DNA of 45,451 bases from positions 1 through 45,451 of the forward strand of contig NZ_KB898496.1 in NCBI RefSeq assembly GCF_000377645.1, written 5' to 3'. The notes under the pieces were generated by a model that was given only the letters and a program-made list of their open reading frames with translations, ran no database searches and had not been told where the DNA came from. Both the position numbers and the translations under genes were made by a program. Numbering within the stretch: position 1 is the stretch's first letter; each line of letters opens with the position of its first letter. Of the stretch, positions 22,629-32,608 are shown piece after piece. This stretch comes from Thiomonas sp. FB-6 (GTDB lineage Bacteria; Pseudomonadota; Gammaproteobacteria; Burkholderiales; Burkholderiaceae_C).

Positions 22629-24863
22629 ATGCCGGGCACACCCTTCGTCGAATCCCATACCCACGCAAGCTCCCGGCCATCGTTGCACACGCGACGCGCG
22701 GCGACCGCCGGGAACCACCCCGAGCCCGGCCCGCGAGCCGCATCCGCCCGTTTGAACCCGCCCGAGCATGATGAGGGGCATTGTAGGCATGCCGACGAGG
22801 CCGCCGACGATGTCCGCGCCCAGGACGACCCCTTGTGGGGCGCGCAGGGCCTGCTGGCCGCCGCGCTGCCGGCCTGGCGCGAGCGCCCGGGCCAGCGCGC
22901 GCTGGCCGATGCCGTGCGCCAGGCCATCGAGCGGCGCGGCATCCTGCTGGCCGAGGCGGGGACCGGCACGGGCAAGACCCTGGCCTATCTGGTGCCCGCG
23001 CTGTTGCACGGCGAGCGGGTGATCGTGTCCACCGCGACGCGCGCGCTGCAGGACCAGCTGTACCGCAAGGACCTTCCGCTGGCCTGCCAGGCGCTGGGCC
23101 TGCAGGTGCGCAGAACCGTGCTGAAGGGGCGCGCCAACTACGTGTGCCACTATCGGCTCAAGCGTGCGCAGCAGGACGGCCAGCTGGAAAGCCGCCGCGC
23201 GGTGCAGGAACTGCGCCAGGTGGTGCGCTTCGCGGCGGCGTCCGCCGATGGCGACCTGTCCGGCCTGGCGGGCATGGACGAGAACTCCGCCGTGCTGCCG
23301 CTGGTCACCTCTACGCGCGACAACTGCCTGGGCTCGGAATGCCCGGACTTCCGGGCCTGTTTCGTGATGAAGGCCCGCCGCGAGGCCCTGGCCTCCGACG
23401 TCGTGGTGGTCAATCATCATCTGTTCTTCGCCGATCTCGCGCTGCGCGGCGACGGCGTGGCCGAGCTGCTGCCGGCGGCCACCACGGTGGTGCTGGACGA
23501 GGCCCACCAGCTCGCCGACATCGGTGCGCAGTTCCTCGGCAGCGCGGTCGGAACGGCGCAGGCGCAGGAACTCGCGCGCGATGCCCAGGCCTGCGGGCTG
23601 CAGCACGCGCGCGGCCTGGCCGACTGGCCGATGCTCGCGGCCGCGCTGACCAAGGCGGCGCGCGACCTGCGCCTGTGCGCCGCAGGGCCCTCGCAGGCTC
23701 GCAGCGGCCCGGCGCGCCTGGACTGGGCGCAGGCGCAGGCCTTGCCCGGCTGGAGCGAGGCGCTGCGCGCGTGGCGCGAGCAGCTGGAAGCGCTGCTGGG
23801 CGCGCTGCTGCACGTGGAGGAGGCCGCGCCCGAGTTCACGCGCCTGGCCGAGCGCTGCCGCGAGCAGCAGCGTCTGCTGGCGACCTGGCAGCTGGGGCCG
23901 CACGATGCCGCCGGCGAGCCCGCCGGCGCCGAAGCCGCGGCCCCGGGGGCCGCCGACAGCGTGCGCTGGCTGGACGTGGGAAGCCATCATCTGCGCCTGC
24001 TGGCCACGCCGCTGGGCATCGGGCCCGCCTTCTCGACGCTGCTGGCCGAGCGCGCGCAAGCCTGGGTGCTGGTGTCGGCCACGCTCACCCTGGACGGCAG
24101 CTTCCGCTACGCCCGCGCCCGCCTGGGCCTGGGCGACAGCAGCGTGGCCCTGCAGGGCGCCGATGAAGCCCAGGCTCCGCGCCTGCAGGAGCTTCGCGTA
24201 CCCAGCCCCTTCGACTACGCGGCGCAGACCCGGCTGCTGGTCCCCGGGAGGGGCTTCCGGCCCGCGGACCCCGAGCATTCGACAAGGGTGGCCGAGCTCG
24301 CGGCGCGCCTGGTGGCGGTCAATCCCGGCGGCAGTTTCGTGCTCACGACCACGCTGCGCGCCATGGGGCGCATCGCCGCGCGCCTGCGCGAACTGCTGCC
24401 GCCGGGGCGCACGGTGCTGGAGCAGGGCAGCGAACCCAAGGCGGTGCTGCTGCAGCGCTTCGCCGCCGATGCCCGCGCGGTGCTGGTGGGCAGCCACAGC
24501 TTCTGGGAAGGGGTGGACTTTCCCGGCGAGCAGCTCACGCTGGTGGTGATCGACAAGCTGCCCTTCGCGCCACCCGACGATCCGCTGGTGGCGGCCCGCC
24601 TGGCGCGCCTGGAGGCGGCCGGGCGCAGCGGTTTCATGGATTATTCGCTGCCCCAGGCCGCCCTGGCCCTGCAGCAGGGCGCCGGGCGCCTGGTGCGCGG
24701 CGAGGACGACTGGGGCGTGCTCGCGGTCTGCGACCAGCGCCTTGCCGCCACCGGCTGGGGCCGCAGGCTGCTGGCCTCGCTACCGCCGTTCCGCCGCGTC
24801 GAGACCGAGGAGCAGGCCGCGGAGTTCCTGCGCGAGCATGCGCGCGGCGGGCCAGGACACTAG
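22629..24863 (+). CDS. dinG: DinG/YoaA-type ATP-dependent DNA helicase
   Basis: XPD-like superfamily 2 helicase with an iron-sulfur cluster, acting on DNA damage and R-loop structures. It has Walker A AEAGTGTGKT, four Cys of the Fe-S domain (NYVCHY, DNCLGSECPDFRAC), the DEAH box (VLDEAHQLAD) and the C-terminal motif GSHSFWEGVDFPGE, then QGAGRLVRGEDD. The start is uncertain. The ATG at 22629 overlaps a TACAAT hexamer and the first 55-70 residues look non-family; homology begins around LLAAALPAWRERPGQRAL. The true start may lie downstream at a TTG such as 22752. The length from 22629 is 744 residues. Confidence 0.88.
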   Translation: MPGTPFVESHTHASSRPSLHTRRAATAGNHPEPGPRAASARLNPPEHDEGHCRHADEAADDVRAQDDPLWGAQGLLAAALPAWRERPGQRALADAVRQAIERRGILLAEAGTGTGKTLAYLVPALLHGERVIVSTATRALQDQLYRKDLPLACQALGLQVRRTVLKGRANYVCHYRLKRAQQDGQLESRRAVQELRQVVRFAAASADGDLSGLAGMDENSAVLPLVTSTRDNCLGSECPDFRACFVMKARREALASDVVVVNHHLFFADLALRGDGVAELLPAATTVVLDEAHQLADIGAQFLGSAVGTAQAQELARDAQACGLQHARGLADWPMLAAALTKAARDLRLCAAGPSQARSGPARLDWAQAQALPGWSEALRAWREQLEALLGALLHVEEAAPEFTRLAERCREQQRLLATWQLGPHDAAGEPAGAEAAAPGAADSVRWLDVGSHHLRLLATPLGIGPAFSTLLAERAQAWVLVSATLTLDGSFRYARARLGLGDSSVALQGADEAQAPRLQELRVPSPFDYAAQTRLLVPGRGFRPADPEHSTRVAELAARLVAVNPGGSFVLTTTLRAMGRIAARLRELLPPGRTVLEQGSEPKAVLLQRFAADARAVLVGSHSFWEGVDFPGEQLTLVVIDKLPFAPPDDPLVAARLARLEAAGRSGFMDYSLPQAALALQQGAGRLVRGEDDWGVLAVCDQRLAATGWGRRLLASLPPFRRVETEEQAAEFLREHARGGPGH

Positions 24864-24913
24864 ATGTTCGCGGCCGGCCATGCGCGCGGTGGCCGCGCCC
24901 CGGCCGCGGCCCT

Positions 24914-25744
24914 TCACCACAGGCGCCACCAGGACGGATGGTTGGTCGGCAAGGGACCGCTCAGGTAGGGGCTTTCGGGATAGTTCAGGCGCAGCACGCG
25001 CTGCGTGTCGTCGCGCAGCTGGGTGAGGCCCAGGCGGTCGTAGCTGTTCATGAGCACCCCCAGCGCCAGTTGCGTGGCCGGCGTGTCGGGGTACTCGCGC
25101 AGCGTCTCCTGGGCCCGGTCGGCCGCCGCCACGTAGGCTCCGCGGTTGAAGTAGAACAGCGCCACGTGCGCGTCGTACAGGCCCAGGGAATTGACGATGT
25201 AGCGCATGCGTTCGCGCGCATCGTTGCTGTACTTGCTGTCCGGGAAACGCGTGACGAGCTCGCGGAAGGCTGCGTAGGACTCCTTCGCGCCGCGCTGGTC
25301 GCGCTCGTAGGCGGACTGGTCGGCCAGTTTCGTGAACAGCGTCTGGTTCGCGTAGAAGTTGCTCAGACCCTTCAGGTAGAGCACGTAATCCACGTACGGA
25401 TTGTTGGGGTAGATCTTCAGGAAGCGGTCGCAGGCCGCCACGGCCTGGGCGCGTTCGCCCTGCTTGTAGTAGCCGTAGGCGACTTCCATCAGCGCCTGTT
25501 GCGCCAGGATGCCGTAGGGATAGCGCGATTCCAGCTTCTCGAAGTACTTGGTCGCGGTGTCGTAGGCGCCGTTGGCCATTTCATCGCTGGCCTCGCGGTA
25601 CAGCTTGGCCGCGGACCAGTTCGCGGTGATGTCGGTATCGCCGGTGGACGCGCACGCGCCCAGGGCCAGCACGCTGGAGGCGAGCAGCAGGCGCAGCAGC
25701 CAGCGCGAGCAGGTCGCGCCGGTCAAGAAGGGGATACGGTTCAC
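24914..25744 (-). CDS. bamD: Outer-membrane assembly lipoprotein BamD
   Basis: Essential lipoprotein of the BAM complex that inserts beta-barrel proteins. It has a lipoprotein signal (LLRLLLASSVLALGAC, lipobox LGAC) followed by TPR repeats (KLYREASDEMANGAYDTATK, then PYGILAQQALMEVAYGYYK, then YPNNPYVDYVLYLKGLSNF). I chose the GTG at 25744 (276 residues). The only ATG, at 25780, falls within TATAATG, where TATAAT (25784-25779) is a perfect -10 box on this strand, so transcripts would begin after that ATG. The ribosome site before the GTG is weak, so the longer 288-residue form is not excluded. The gene diverges from rluD and is convergent with dinG. Confidence 0.85.
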   Translation of the reverse strand: MNRIPFLTGATCSRWLLRLLLASSVLALGACASTGDTDITANWSAAKLYREASDEMANGAYDTATKYFEKLESRYPYGILAQQALMEVAYGYYKQGERAQAVAACDRFLKIYPNNPYVDYVLYLKGLSNFYANQTLFTKLADQSAYERDQRGAKESYAAFRELVTRFPDSKYSNDARERMRYIVNSLGLYDAHVALFYFNRGAYVAAADRAQETLREYPDTPATQLALGVLMNSYDRLGLTQLRDDTQRVLRLNYPESPYLSGPLPTNHPSWWRLW

Positions 25745-25778
25745 GGCGGGGATCGGTGGAGTGGCGCCAAAGCCCGGC

Positions 25779-25784
25779 ATTATA
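25779..25784 (-). promoter_or_regulatory. Perfect -10 box for bamD
   Basis: On the minus strand these bases read TATAAT, rare in this GC-rich DNA. I see no good -35 at 16-18 bp. The predicted start near 25771 gives a 27-nt leader to the GTG start of bamD. Confidence 0.45.
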
Positions 25785-25859
25785 GGAAGCCCCCTGACCG
25801 GGGCGGGGCCTGGGCCGCGGGCGCCCGGCGCCGCCGCGGGGCTGCACTATGCTGGCGTG

Positions 25860-26954
25860 ATGCGCGCGCCCCCGATTCCCGCTGCTTCGAAACTCGAGCC
25901 CGAGGGCCTGCCGCCCGCCCCGCCCGACTGGGAGCCGGGCGAGGCCGACGACGCCCCGGAGCCGCAAGCCGCCGGGCCCCAGACCCTGCAGGCGGTGGTG
26001 CCGGCCGAATTCGCCGGCGAGCGCCTGGACAAGGTGCTGGCGCAGGTGTTCGGGGAATTCTCGCGCAGCCGCTTGCGCGCCTGGTGCGAGGCCGGCCTGG
26101 TGCGCATGGGCGAGGCCGTGGCGCAGCCGCGCAGCAAGGCGCGTGCCGGCGCGGCGCTGATGCTGCAACTTCCGCAGGAGCCGGAAGCCGCCGCCTTCGC
26201 GCCCGAGCCCATGGATCTGAACGTGCTGTGGAGCGATGCGGACCTCGCGGTGATCGACAAGCCCGCCGGGCTGGTCGTGCACCCGGCGGCCGGGAACTGG
26301 AGCGGTACGCTGCTCAACGGCCTGCTGGCGCGCTTTCCCGAAAGCGCCGCACTGCCGCGCGCGGGCATCGTGCATCGCCTGGACAAGGACACCAGCGGGC
26401 TCATGGTGGTGGCGCGCAGCCTGACGGCGCAGACCGATCTGGTGCGCCAGTTGCAGGCGCGCAGCGTCAGCCGCCAGTACCTGGCGCTGGCCTGGGGCGA
26501 ACTGCATGCTCCGGTGTGGGTGGACGCGCCCATCGGGCGCCATCCGCGCGACCGCCTGCGCATGGCGGTGGTGGCCGGCGGCAAGCCGGCGCGCACGCAA
26601 TTTCGCGGCCTGGGCTGCTGCCGCGGCCCCTTCGGTGCGGTCACCGCGCTGCGCTGCGTGCTGGAAAGCGGGCGTACCCACCAGATTCGCGTGCATGCCC
26701 AGCACATCGGACTGCCGCTGCTCGGCGACCCGCTGTACGGTCGCCGAGGCGCGGCCTGCGCGCTGCGGCGCCAGGCCTTGCACGCGGTGCTGCTGCGCCT
26801 GCGGCATCCGCGCACGGGCGCGTGGATGCAGTGGCATTCGCCGGTCGCCGCCGACATCGTGGCGCAGTGGAGCGAACTGGGCGGCGACACGGCGCTGCTG
26901 GACGCCTCGAGCTGGGATGCGCCGGCAGCGGCCGGGCAAGGGCTCAAGGCATGA
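25860..26954 (+). CDS. rluD: 23S rRNA pseudouridine synthase RluD
   Basis: Makes pseudouridines in helix 69 of 23S rRNA (positions 1911/1915/1917 in E. coli). It has 364 residues: a Pro-rich N-terminal tail (about 1-45), an S4-like RNA-binding domain (GERLDKVLAQVFGEFSRSRLR) and the catalytic domain with GIVHRLDKDTSGLMVVA containing the catalytic Asp, then GRTHQIRVH. The start is the ATG after GCGTG; a long upstream open frame is antisense to bamD and rejected. Its TGA overlaps the pgeF start (ATGA). Confidence 0.93.
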   Translation: MRAPPIPAASKLEPEGLPPAPPDWEPGEADDAPEPQAAGPQTLQAVVPAEFAGERLDKVLAQVFGEFSRSRLRAWCEAGLVRMGEAVAQPRSKARAGAALMLQLPQEPEAAAFAPEPMDLNVLWSDADLAVIDKPAGLVVHPAAGNWSGTLLNGLLARFPESAALPRAGIVHRLDKDTSGLMVVARSLTAQTDLVRQLQARSVSRQYLALAWGELHAPVWVDAPIGRHPRDRLRMAVVAGGKPARTQFRGLGCCRGPFGAVTALRCVLESGRTHQIRVHAQHIGLPLLGDPLYGRRGAACALRRQALHAVLLRLRHPRTGAWMQWHSPVAADIVAQWSELGGDTALLDASSWDAPAAAGQGLKA

Positions 26955-27751
26955 ATCCACGCCTGCCGCCGGGCTGGATCGAGGCTGCATGGCCCGGCAA
27001 CCCGCGCGTGCGCGGCCTGTTCACCGCCCGTCAGGGCGGCTGCAGCGGCGGCCCCTACGGCGCCGGCGAGGGCGGCGGCGGCATGAACCTGGGCTCGCAT
27101 GTCGGCGACGATCCGCGGGCCGTGGCCGCCAACCGCGAGAGCCTCGCGCAACGCCTCGGCGGGGCCGTCCCGGCCTGGCTGGAACAGGTGCACGGATGCG
27201 AGCTGGCCGATCTCGATCTCGATCTCGACCCCGGCGGGCCGGCTTCCCCGCGGCGCGCGGACGCCTCGCTGCTCACGCGCCGCGGCGTGGCCGCCAGCGT
27301 GCTGGTGGCCGATTGCCTGCCGGTGCTGCTGGCGGCACCCGGCGGCCGCGGTGTGGCGGCGGCGCACGCCGGCTGGCGCGGGCTGGCGGCGGGCGTGCTG
27401 GAGCGCAGCGCGGCCGCGCTGGCAGCGCGCTGCCGCTGCGAGCCCCCGCAGCTGCAGGCCTGGCTGGGCCCGGCCATCGGCCCGGCGCATTTCGAGGTCG
27501 GCGACGAGGTGCGCGAGGCCTTTGTCGCCCACCACGGCGCCGCGCAGCGGGCCTTCATGCGCGGCGAGCGGCCGGGCAAGTGGATGGCCGACCTGTTCGA
27601 ACTCGCGCGCATGCGCCTGCGGGAGGCGGGGCTGGCGCCGGAGTCCATGTTCGGTGGAGGGGTTTGCACCGTGGCCAACCCCTCGCTCTACTACAGCTTT
27701 CGGCGTGATCGCGTCACCGGCCGGCAGGCAGGGCTGGTGTGGCTGGTATGA
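26951..27751 (+). CDS. pgeF: Purine nucleoside phosphorylase / peptidoglycan editing factor (YfiH family)
   Basis: DUF152/multicopper polyphenol oxidoreductase-like protein of 266 residues. Family members cleave purine nucleosides and in E. coli remove misincorporated amino acids from cell-wall precursors. The zinc/active-site motifs are EQVHGCELADL, VLVADCLPVLL, AAAHAGWRGLAAGVLE and the C-terminal GGVCTVANPSLYYSFRRD. The start overlaps the rluD stop by 4 bp, so the two are translationally coupled. The order rluD-pgeF ahead of phaC is common in Burkholderiales. Confidence 0.9.
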   Translation: MNPRLPPGWIEAAWPGNPRVRGLFTARQGGCSGGPYGAGEGGGGMNLGSHVGDDPRAVAANRESLAQRLGGAVPAWLEQVHGCELADLDLDLDPGGPASPRRADASLLTRRGVAASVLVADCLPVLLAAPGGRGVAAAHAGWRGLAAGVLERSAAALAARCRCEPPQLQAWLGPAIGPAHFEVGDEVREAFVAHHGAAQRAFMRGERPGKWMADLFELARMRLREAGLAPESMFGGGVCTVANPSLYYSFRRDRVTGRQAGLVWLV

Positions 27752-27810
27752 ATCGTTCCAGGCGCGCCGAGACCCGGGCGGGGGCAGGGATTGCGCGGAT
27801 CCCCTGCGCG

Positions 27811-27839
27811 TTGACACCACGATGCCTTTGGTCAAGAAT
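27811..27839 (+). promoter_or_regulatory. Predicted promoter of the pha operon
   Basis: A perfect -35 TTGACA (27811-27816) is followed after 17 bp by AAGAAT (27834-27839; 4 of 6 matches to TATAAT). The start near 27846 would give a leader of about 185 nt before phaC. The remaining sequence from 27840 to 28020 contains no gene I can support. Confidence 0.6.
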
Positions 27840-28031
27840 GGGTCGCAAGCGGTCCTTTCGAGGCCATCACACACCGTGGTGCCCGAAAGCTCGCGCAATA
27901 TCTGGCTTTGCCAGCCCTCAGACCAATAAGAATCGCTGGTTCCTGGACGTTTCCTCCGCATCGAAGGATCCATTCGGCCCGCCGGCGCACGGGCCTGGGG
28001 TCCGCGGACCCGCAAGCGTCGGAGCCCGTCG

Positions 28032-29834
28032 TTGACGAGTCCTCCCATGCCCCCCGATCCCACCCGTTTCGTCGACCAGCCGCAGGCCACCGAGGCCTTC
28101 GCCGAAGGCCTGCACCAGGCCTTCGCCAGCAGCCTGCGTGCCGCGGGGGCGCCGCTGTTCCGCATGGATCCGGCGCGCGTGGCCGACATCCAGGCGCGTT
28201 TCGGCAAGGAATACGCCGAGTTGTGGGTGGGGCTGCTGGGCGGCAGCGCGCAGCCCGTGGCTCCACGCGACCGGCGCTTCGCCGGCGATGCCTGGCGCAG
28301 CAACCGCTTTTCCGCCTACACGGCGGCCCTGTACCTGCTCAACGCGCGCGCGCTGCTGGAACTGTCCGACGCGGTGCAGGCGGATCCCAAGACCCAGCAG
28401 CGCATCCGCTTCGCGGTCCAGCAATGGGTGGACGCTGCGGCTCCCAGCAACATCTGGGCGCTCAACCCCGACGCCATGGCCACCGCGATGCAAAGCGGCG
28501 GCGAAAGCCTGCGCCGCGGCATGGACAACCTGCTGGGGGACCTGCTGCGCGGCAAGCTGACCCAGACCGACGAGAGCCAGTTCGAGATCGGGCGCAACGT
28601 GGCCACCACCGAGGGCGCGGTGGTGTTCGAGAACCCCTGGTTTCAGTTGATCGACTACCGGCCGCTGAAGAACCACGTGTACGAGCGCCCGCTGCTCATC
28701 GTCCCGCCCTGCATCAACAAGTACTACATCCTGGATCTGCAGCCGAGCAATTCCCTGGTGCGCTACGCGCTGCAGCAGGGCCACCGCGTGCTGCTGATGT
28801 CCTGGCGCAATCCCGACGCAAGCTGCGGCGAGTGGAGCTGGGACGACTACATCGAGCATGGCGTGCTCGAAGCCGTGCGCGTGTGCGGCGAGATCGCCGC
28901 GGCGGCGCCCGCGGCCAAGGCCGAGGGTGCGGGCAAGGGCAGGGGCAGCAGCAAGCGCGCGCCGGCCGCGGCGCCGGCCGAGGGCGGCATCAACGCGCTG
29001 GGTTTTTGCATCGGCGGCACCTTGCTGGGCACCGCGCTGGCGCTCCTGGCGCGGCGCGGCCAGCGTCCGGTGCACAGCGCGACCTTCCTGACCACGCTGC
29101 TGGACTTCTCCGACACCGGCGTGCTGGACGTGTTCGTCGACGAGGCCCAGGTGGCCATGCGCGAGGCCACCATCGGACGCGGCGGGCTGCTGGCCGGGAC
29201 CGAACTGGCCGCGGCATTCTCCAGTTTGCGCCCCAACGACCTGACCTGGAACTACGTGGTGGGCAACTACCTGAAGGGCGAGACCCCGCCGCCCTTCGAC
29301 CTGCTGTACTGGAACGCCGACAGCACCAATCTTCCGGGGCCCTTCCTCGCCTGGTACCTGCGCAACACCTACCTGGAGAACAAGCTGCCGGTGGCCGACG
29401 CGCTGCGCGTGTGCGGCACGCCGGTGGACCTGGGGCGCATCGAGCTGCCGGCCTACGTGTACGCGTCGCGCGAGGATCACATCGTGCCGTGGAGTACCGC
29501 CTACGCGTCGGCGCGGCGCCTGGGCGGGCCCACGCGCTTCGTGCTGGGCGCCTCGGGGCATATCGCCGGGGTGATCAATCCTCCCGCGGGGGGCAAGCGC
29601 AGCCACTGGCTGCCGCCGGCGGCCCGCGGCGCGCGCAAGGCGCAGGCGCTGCCGGCCGATCCGCAGGCCTGGCTGCAGCGCGCCGAGGAGCGCGGCGGCA
29701 GCTGGTGGCCCGACTGGGCGGCGTGGCTGGCCGAGCAGGCCGGCCCGATGCGCGACGCGCCGCGCGCGTACGGAGGGGGTGGCCACGTCAAGATCGAGGC
29801 CGCTCCGGGGCGCTATGTTCGGGTGCGGGCCTGA
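28032..29834 (+). CDS. phaC: Class I poly(3-hydroxybutyrate) synthase PhaC
   Basis: Polymerises 3-hydroxyacyl-CoA into PHB on granules; 600 residues, the usual class I size. The lipase-like box is GFCIGG with catalytic Cys. LLDFSDTGVLDVFVDE carries the catalytic Asp region, and the catalytic His is in GASGHIAGVINPP. A low-complexity insert of about 25 residues (KAEGAGKGRGSSKRAPAAAP) precedes the box. I chose TTG at 28032, which has GGAG 7 nt upstream; the ATG at 28047 (595 residues) has no well-placed box. It leads phaC-A-B-R. Confidence 0.93.
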   Translation: MTSPPMPPDPTRFVDQPQATEAFAEGLHQAFASSLRAAGAPLFRMDPARVADIQARFGKEYAELWVGLLGGSAQPVAPRDRRFAGDAWRSNRFSAYTAALYLLNARALLELSDAVQADPKTQQRIRFAVQQWVDAAAPSNIWALNPDAMATAMQSGGESLRRGMDNLLGDLLRGKLTQTDESQFEIGRNVATTEGAVVFENPWFQLIDYRPLKNHVYERPLLIVPPCINKYYILDLQPSNSLVRYALQQGHRVLLMSWRNPDASCGEWSWDDYIEHGVLEAVRVCGEIAAAAPAAKAEGAGKGRGSSKRAPAAAPAEGGINALGFCIGGTLLGTALALLARRGQRPVHSATFLTTLLDFSDTGVLDVFVDEAQVAMREATIGRGGLLAGTELAAAFSSLRPNDLTWNYVVGNYLKGETPPPFDLLYWNADSTNLPGPFLAWYLRNTYLENKLPVADALRVCGTPVDLGRIELPAYVYASREDHIVPWSTAYASARRLGGPTRFVLGASGHIAGVINPPAGGKRSHWLPPAARGARKAQALPADPQAWLQRAEERGGSWWPDWAAWLAEQAGPMRDAPRAYGGGGHVKIEAAPGRYVRVRA

Positions 29835-29897
29835 ATTCGCGCGAGCGCAGCCGCGGGCCGCGCCGCAGATTCCCTTTTCTTCCTGAGACATGAAGCT

Positions 29898-31079
<1,182 letters not shown>

Positions 31080-31144
31080 GCGCGACGGCCCCTTGAGACG
31101 GCCGTCGCACGGCCCACGAATCGACAACCCCAGGAGCAAGGCAC

Positions 31145-31885
31145 ATGGACAAGAAGATTGCATACGTTACCGGAGGCATGGGCGGCATCGGCACCGTGAT
31201 CTGCCGCAGGCTGTGCGAGGCCGGCCACAAGGTGATCGCCGGCTGCGGCCCCAATTCGCCGCGCAAGGACGGCTGGCTGCGCGACATGCGCGCGCAGGGC
31301 CTGGACGTGTACGCGTCGGAGGGCAACGTGGCCGACTGGGAGTCGACCTGTTCCGCGTTCCAGCAGGTGTTCGCCGAGCACGGGCGGGTGGACATCCTGG
31401 TCAACAACGCCGGCATCACGCGCGACGCGGTGTTCCGCAAGATGGGCTACGAGGACTGGGACCGCGTGATGAAGACCAACCTGTACTCCATGTTCAACGT
31501 CACCAAGCAGGTGATCGACGGCATGGTGGACCGGGGCTGGGGGCGCATCGTCAACATTTCCTCGGTCAACGGCGAGAAGGGCCAGTTCGGCCAGACCAAC
31601 TACTCGGCCGCCAAGGCCGGCATGCACGGCTTCACGATGGCCCTGGCGCAGGAAGTGGCCTCCAAGGGCGTGACCGTGAACACGGTGGCTCCCGGCTACA
31701 TCATGACCGACATGGTCAAGGCGATCCGGCAGGACGTGATGGACAAGATCGTCGCGTCCATTCCGGTCAAGCGCCTGGGGCGCCCGGAGGAGGTCGCATC
31801 GCTGGTGACCTGGCTGGCCAGCGAGGACGGCGCCTTCACCACCGGGGCCGAACTGTCGATCAACGGCGGCCTGCACATGAGCTGA
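31145..31885 (+). CDS. phaB: Acetoacetyl-CoA reductase PhaB
   Basis: Short-chain dehydrogenase that reduces acetoacetyl-CoA to (R)-3-hydroxybutyryl-CoA with NADPH; 246 residues. It has TGGMGGIG at the nucleotide site, NNAGITRD, the catalytic Ser in NISSVNG and the YSAAKAG catalytic Tyr/Lys pair. A PhaB-like QFGQTNYS stretch separates it from FabG. AGGAG lies 8 nt before the ATG. A strong terminator follows. Confidence 0.95.
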   Translation: MDKKIAYVTGGMGGIGTVICRRLCEAGHKVIAGCGPNSPRKDGWLRDMRAQGLDVYASEGNVADWESTCSAFQQVFAEHGRVDILVNNAGITRDAVFRKMGYEDWDRVMKTNLYSMFNVTKQVIDGMVDRGWGRIVNISSVNGEKGQFGQTNYSAAKAGMHGFTMALAQEVASKGVTVNTVAPGYIMTDMVKAIRQDVMDKIVASIPVKRLGRPEEVASLVTWLASEDGAFTTGAELSINGGLHMS

Positions 31886-31927
31886 TCGGCGCCCTGCGCG
31901 GGGCCGTGCGGCCGGGGCGCATCCGGG

Positions 31928-31958
31928 GCCTTCCCGGGTACGCCCGGGAAGGCTTTTG
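31928..31958 (+). terminator. Intrinsic terminator after phaB
   Basis: A perfect 11-bp stem GCCTTCCCGGG (31928-31938) / CCCGGGAAGGC (31943-31953) with a TACG loop is followed by TTTTGT. It separates phaCAB from phaR, so phaR probably has its own promoter or depends on read-through. Confidence 0.85.
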
Positions 31959-32009
31959 TGGTTCAATCGATCAGCGGGCCTCCGGCCCGAACCTTGCGTC
32001 AGGTCCTCC

Positions 32010-32555
32010 ATGTCCCAGTCAGAAACCGCCGTTCGCGTCATCAAGAAGTACCCGAATCGCCGCCTGTACGACACCGAGACCAGCGCCTACATCACGCTGG
32101 CCGACGTCAAGTCGCTGGTGATGGAGGCGCAGCGCTTCATCGTGCAGGACGCGAAGACCGGAACCGACCTGACGCGCAGCATCCTGCTGCAGATCATCCT
32201 GGAGGAGGAAGCCGGCGGCGTGCCGATGCTCAGCACCGCGATGCTGGAGCAACTGATCCGTTTCTACGGGCACGCGATGCAGGGCATGATGGGCTCGTAC
32301 CTGGAGAAGACGGTGCAGGCCTTCATCGACATCCAGGGCAAGCTGGCCGAGCAGTCGCGCGGGCTGTACGACAGCGGCAGCTTCAGCCCTGAGATGTGGT
32401 CGCAGTTCCTCAGCGGCCAGGCCCCGATGCTCCAGGGCATGATGGGCAACTACCTGGAACAGAGCAAGAAGCTGTACGTGCAGATGCAGGAGCAGATGCA
32501 GCAGCAGGCCAAGCAGATGATGGGTGCCTTCCAGGCCCCGCCCGCCAAGAAGTAG
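32010..32555 (+). CDS. phaR: PHB synthesis repressor PhaR
   Basis: DNA- and granule-binding regulator that represses phasin genes and often itself; 181 residues. The N-terminal PHB/PHA accumulation regulator domain has [14 protein letters not shown], followed by [10 protein letters not shown] and [12 protein letters not shown]. The C-terminal Gln/Met-rich region ([13 protein letters not shown]) fits the granule-binding part. The ATG has AGGTCC upstream. The frame is open further up but the family N-terminus starts here. Confidence 0.93.
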   Translation: MSQSETAVRVIKKYPNRRLYDTETSAYITLADVKSLVMEAQRFIVQDAKTGTDLTRSILLQIILEEEAGGVPMLSTAMLEQLIRFYGHAMQGMMGSYLEKTVQAFIDIQGKLAEQSRGLYDSGSFSPEMWSQFLSGQAPMLQGMMGNYLEQSKKLYVQMQEQMQQQAKQMMGAFQAPPAKK

Positions 32556-32608
32556 GGCAGCCCCGCGGCGGCGTGCCGCCGCCGCTTCAAAGCGGCGACA
32601 ATACGGGG

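Noticed and set aside
24938-26950. A plus-strand frame running through bamD and rluD into pgeF
   Set aside because: Only its last 266 codons show the YfiH family; the part before 26951 is out of frame with rluD and antisense to bamD.
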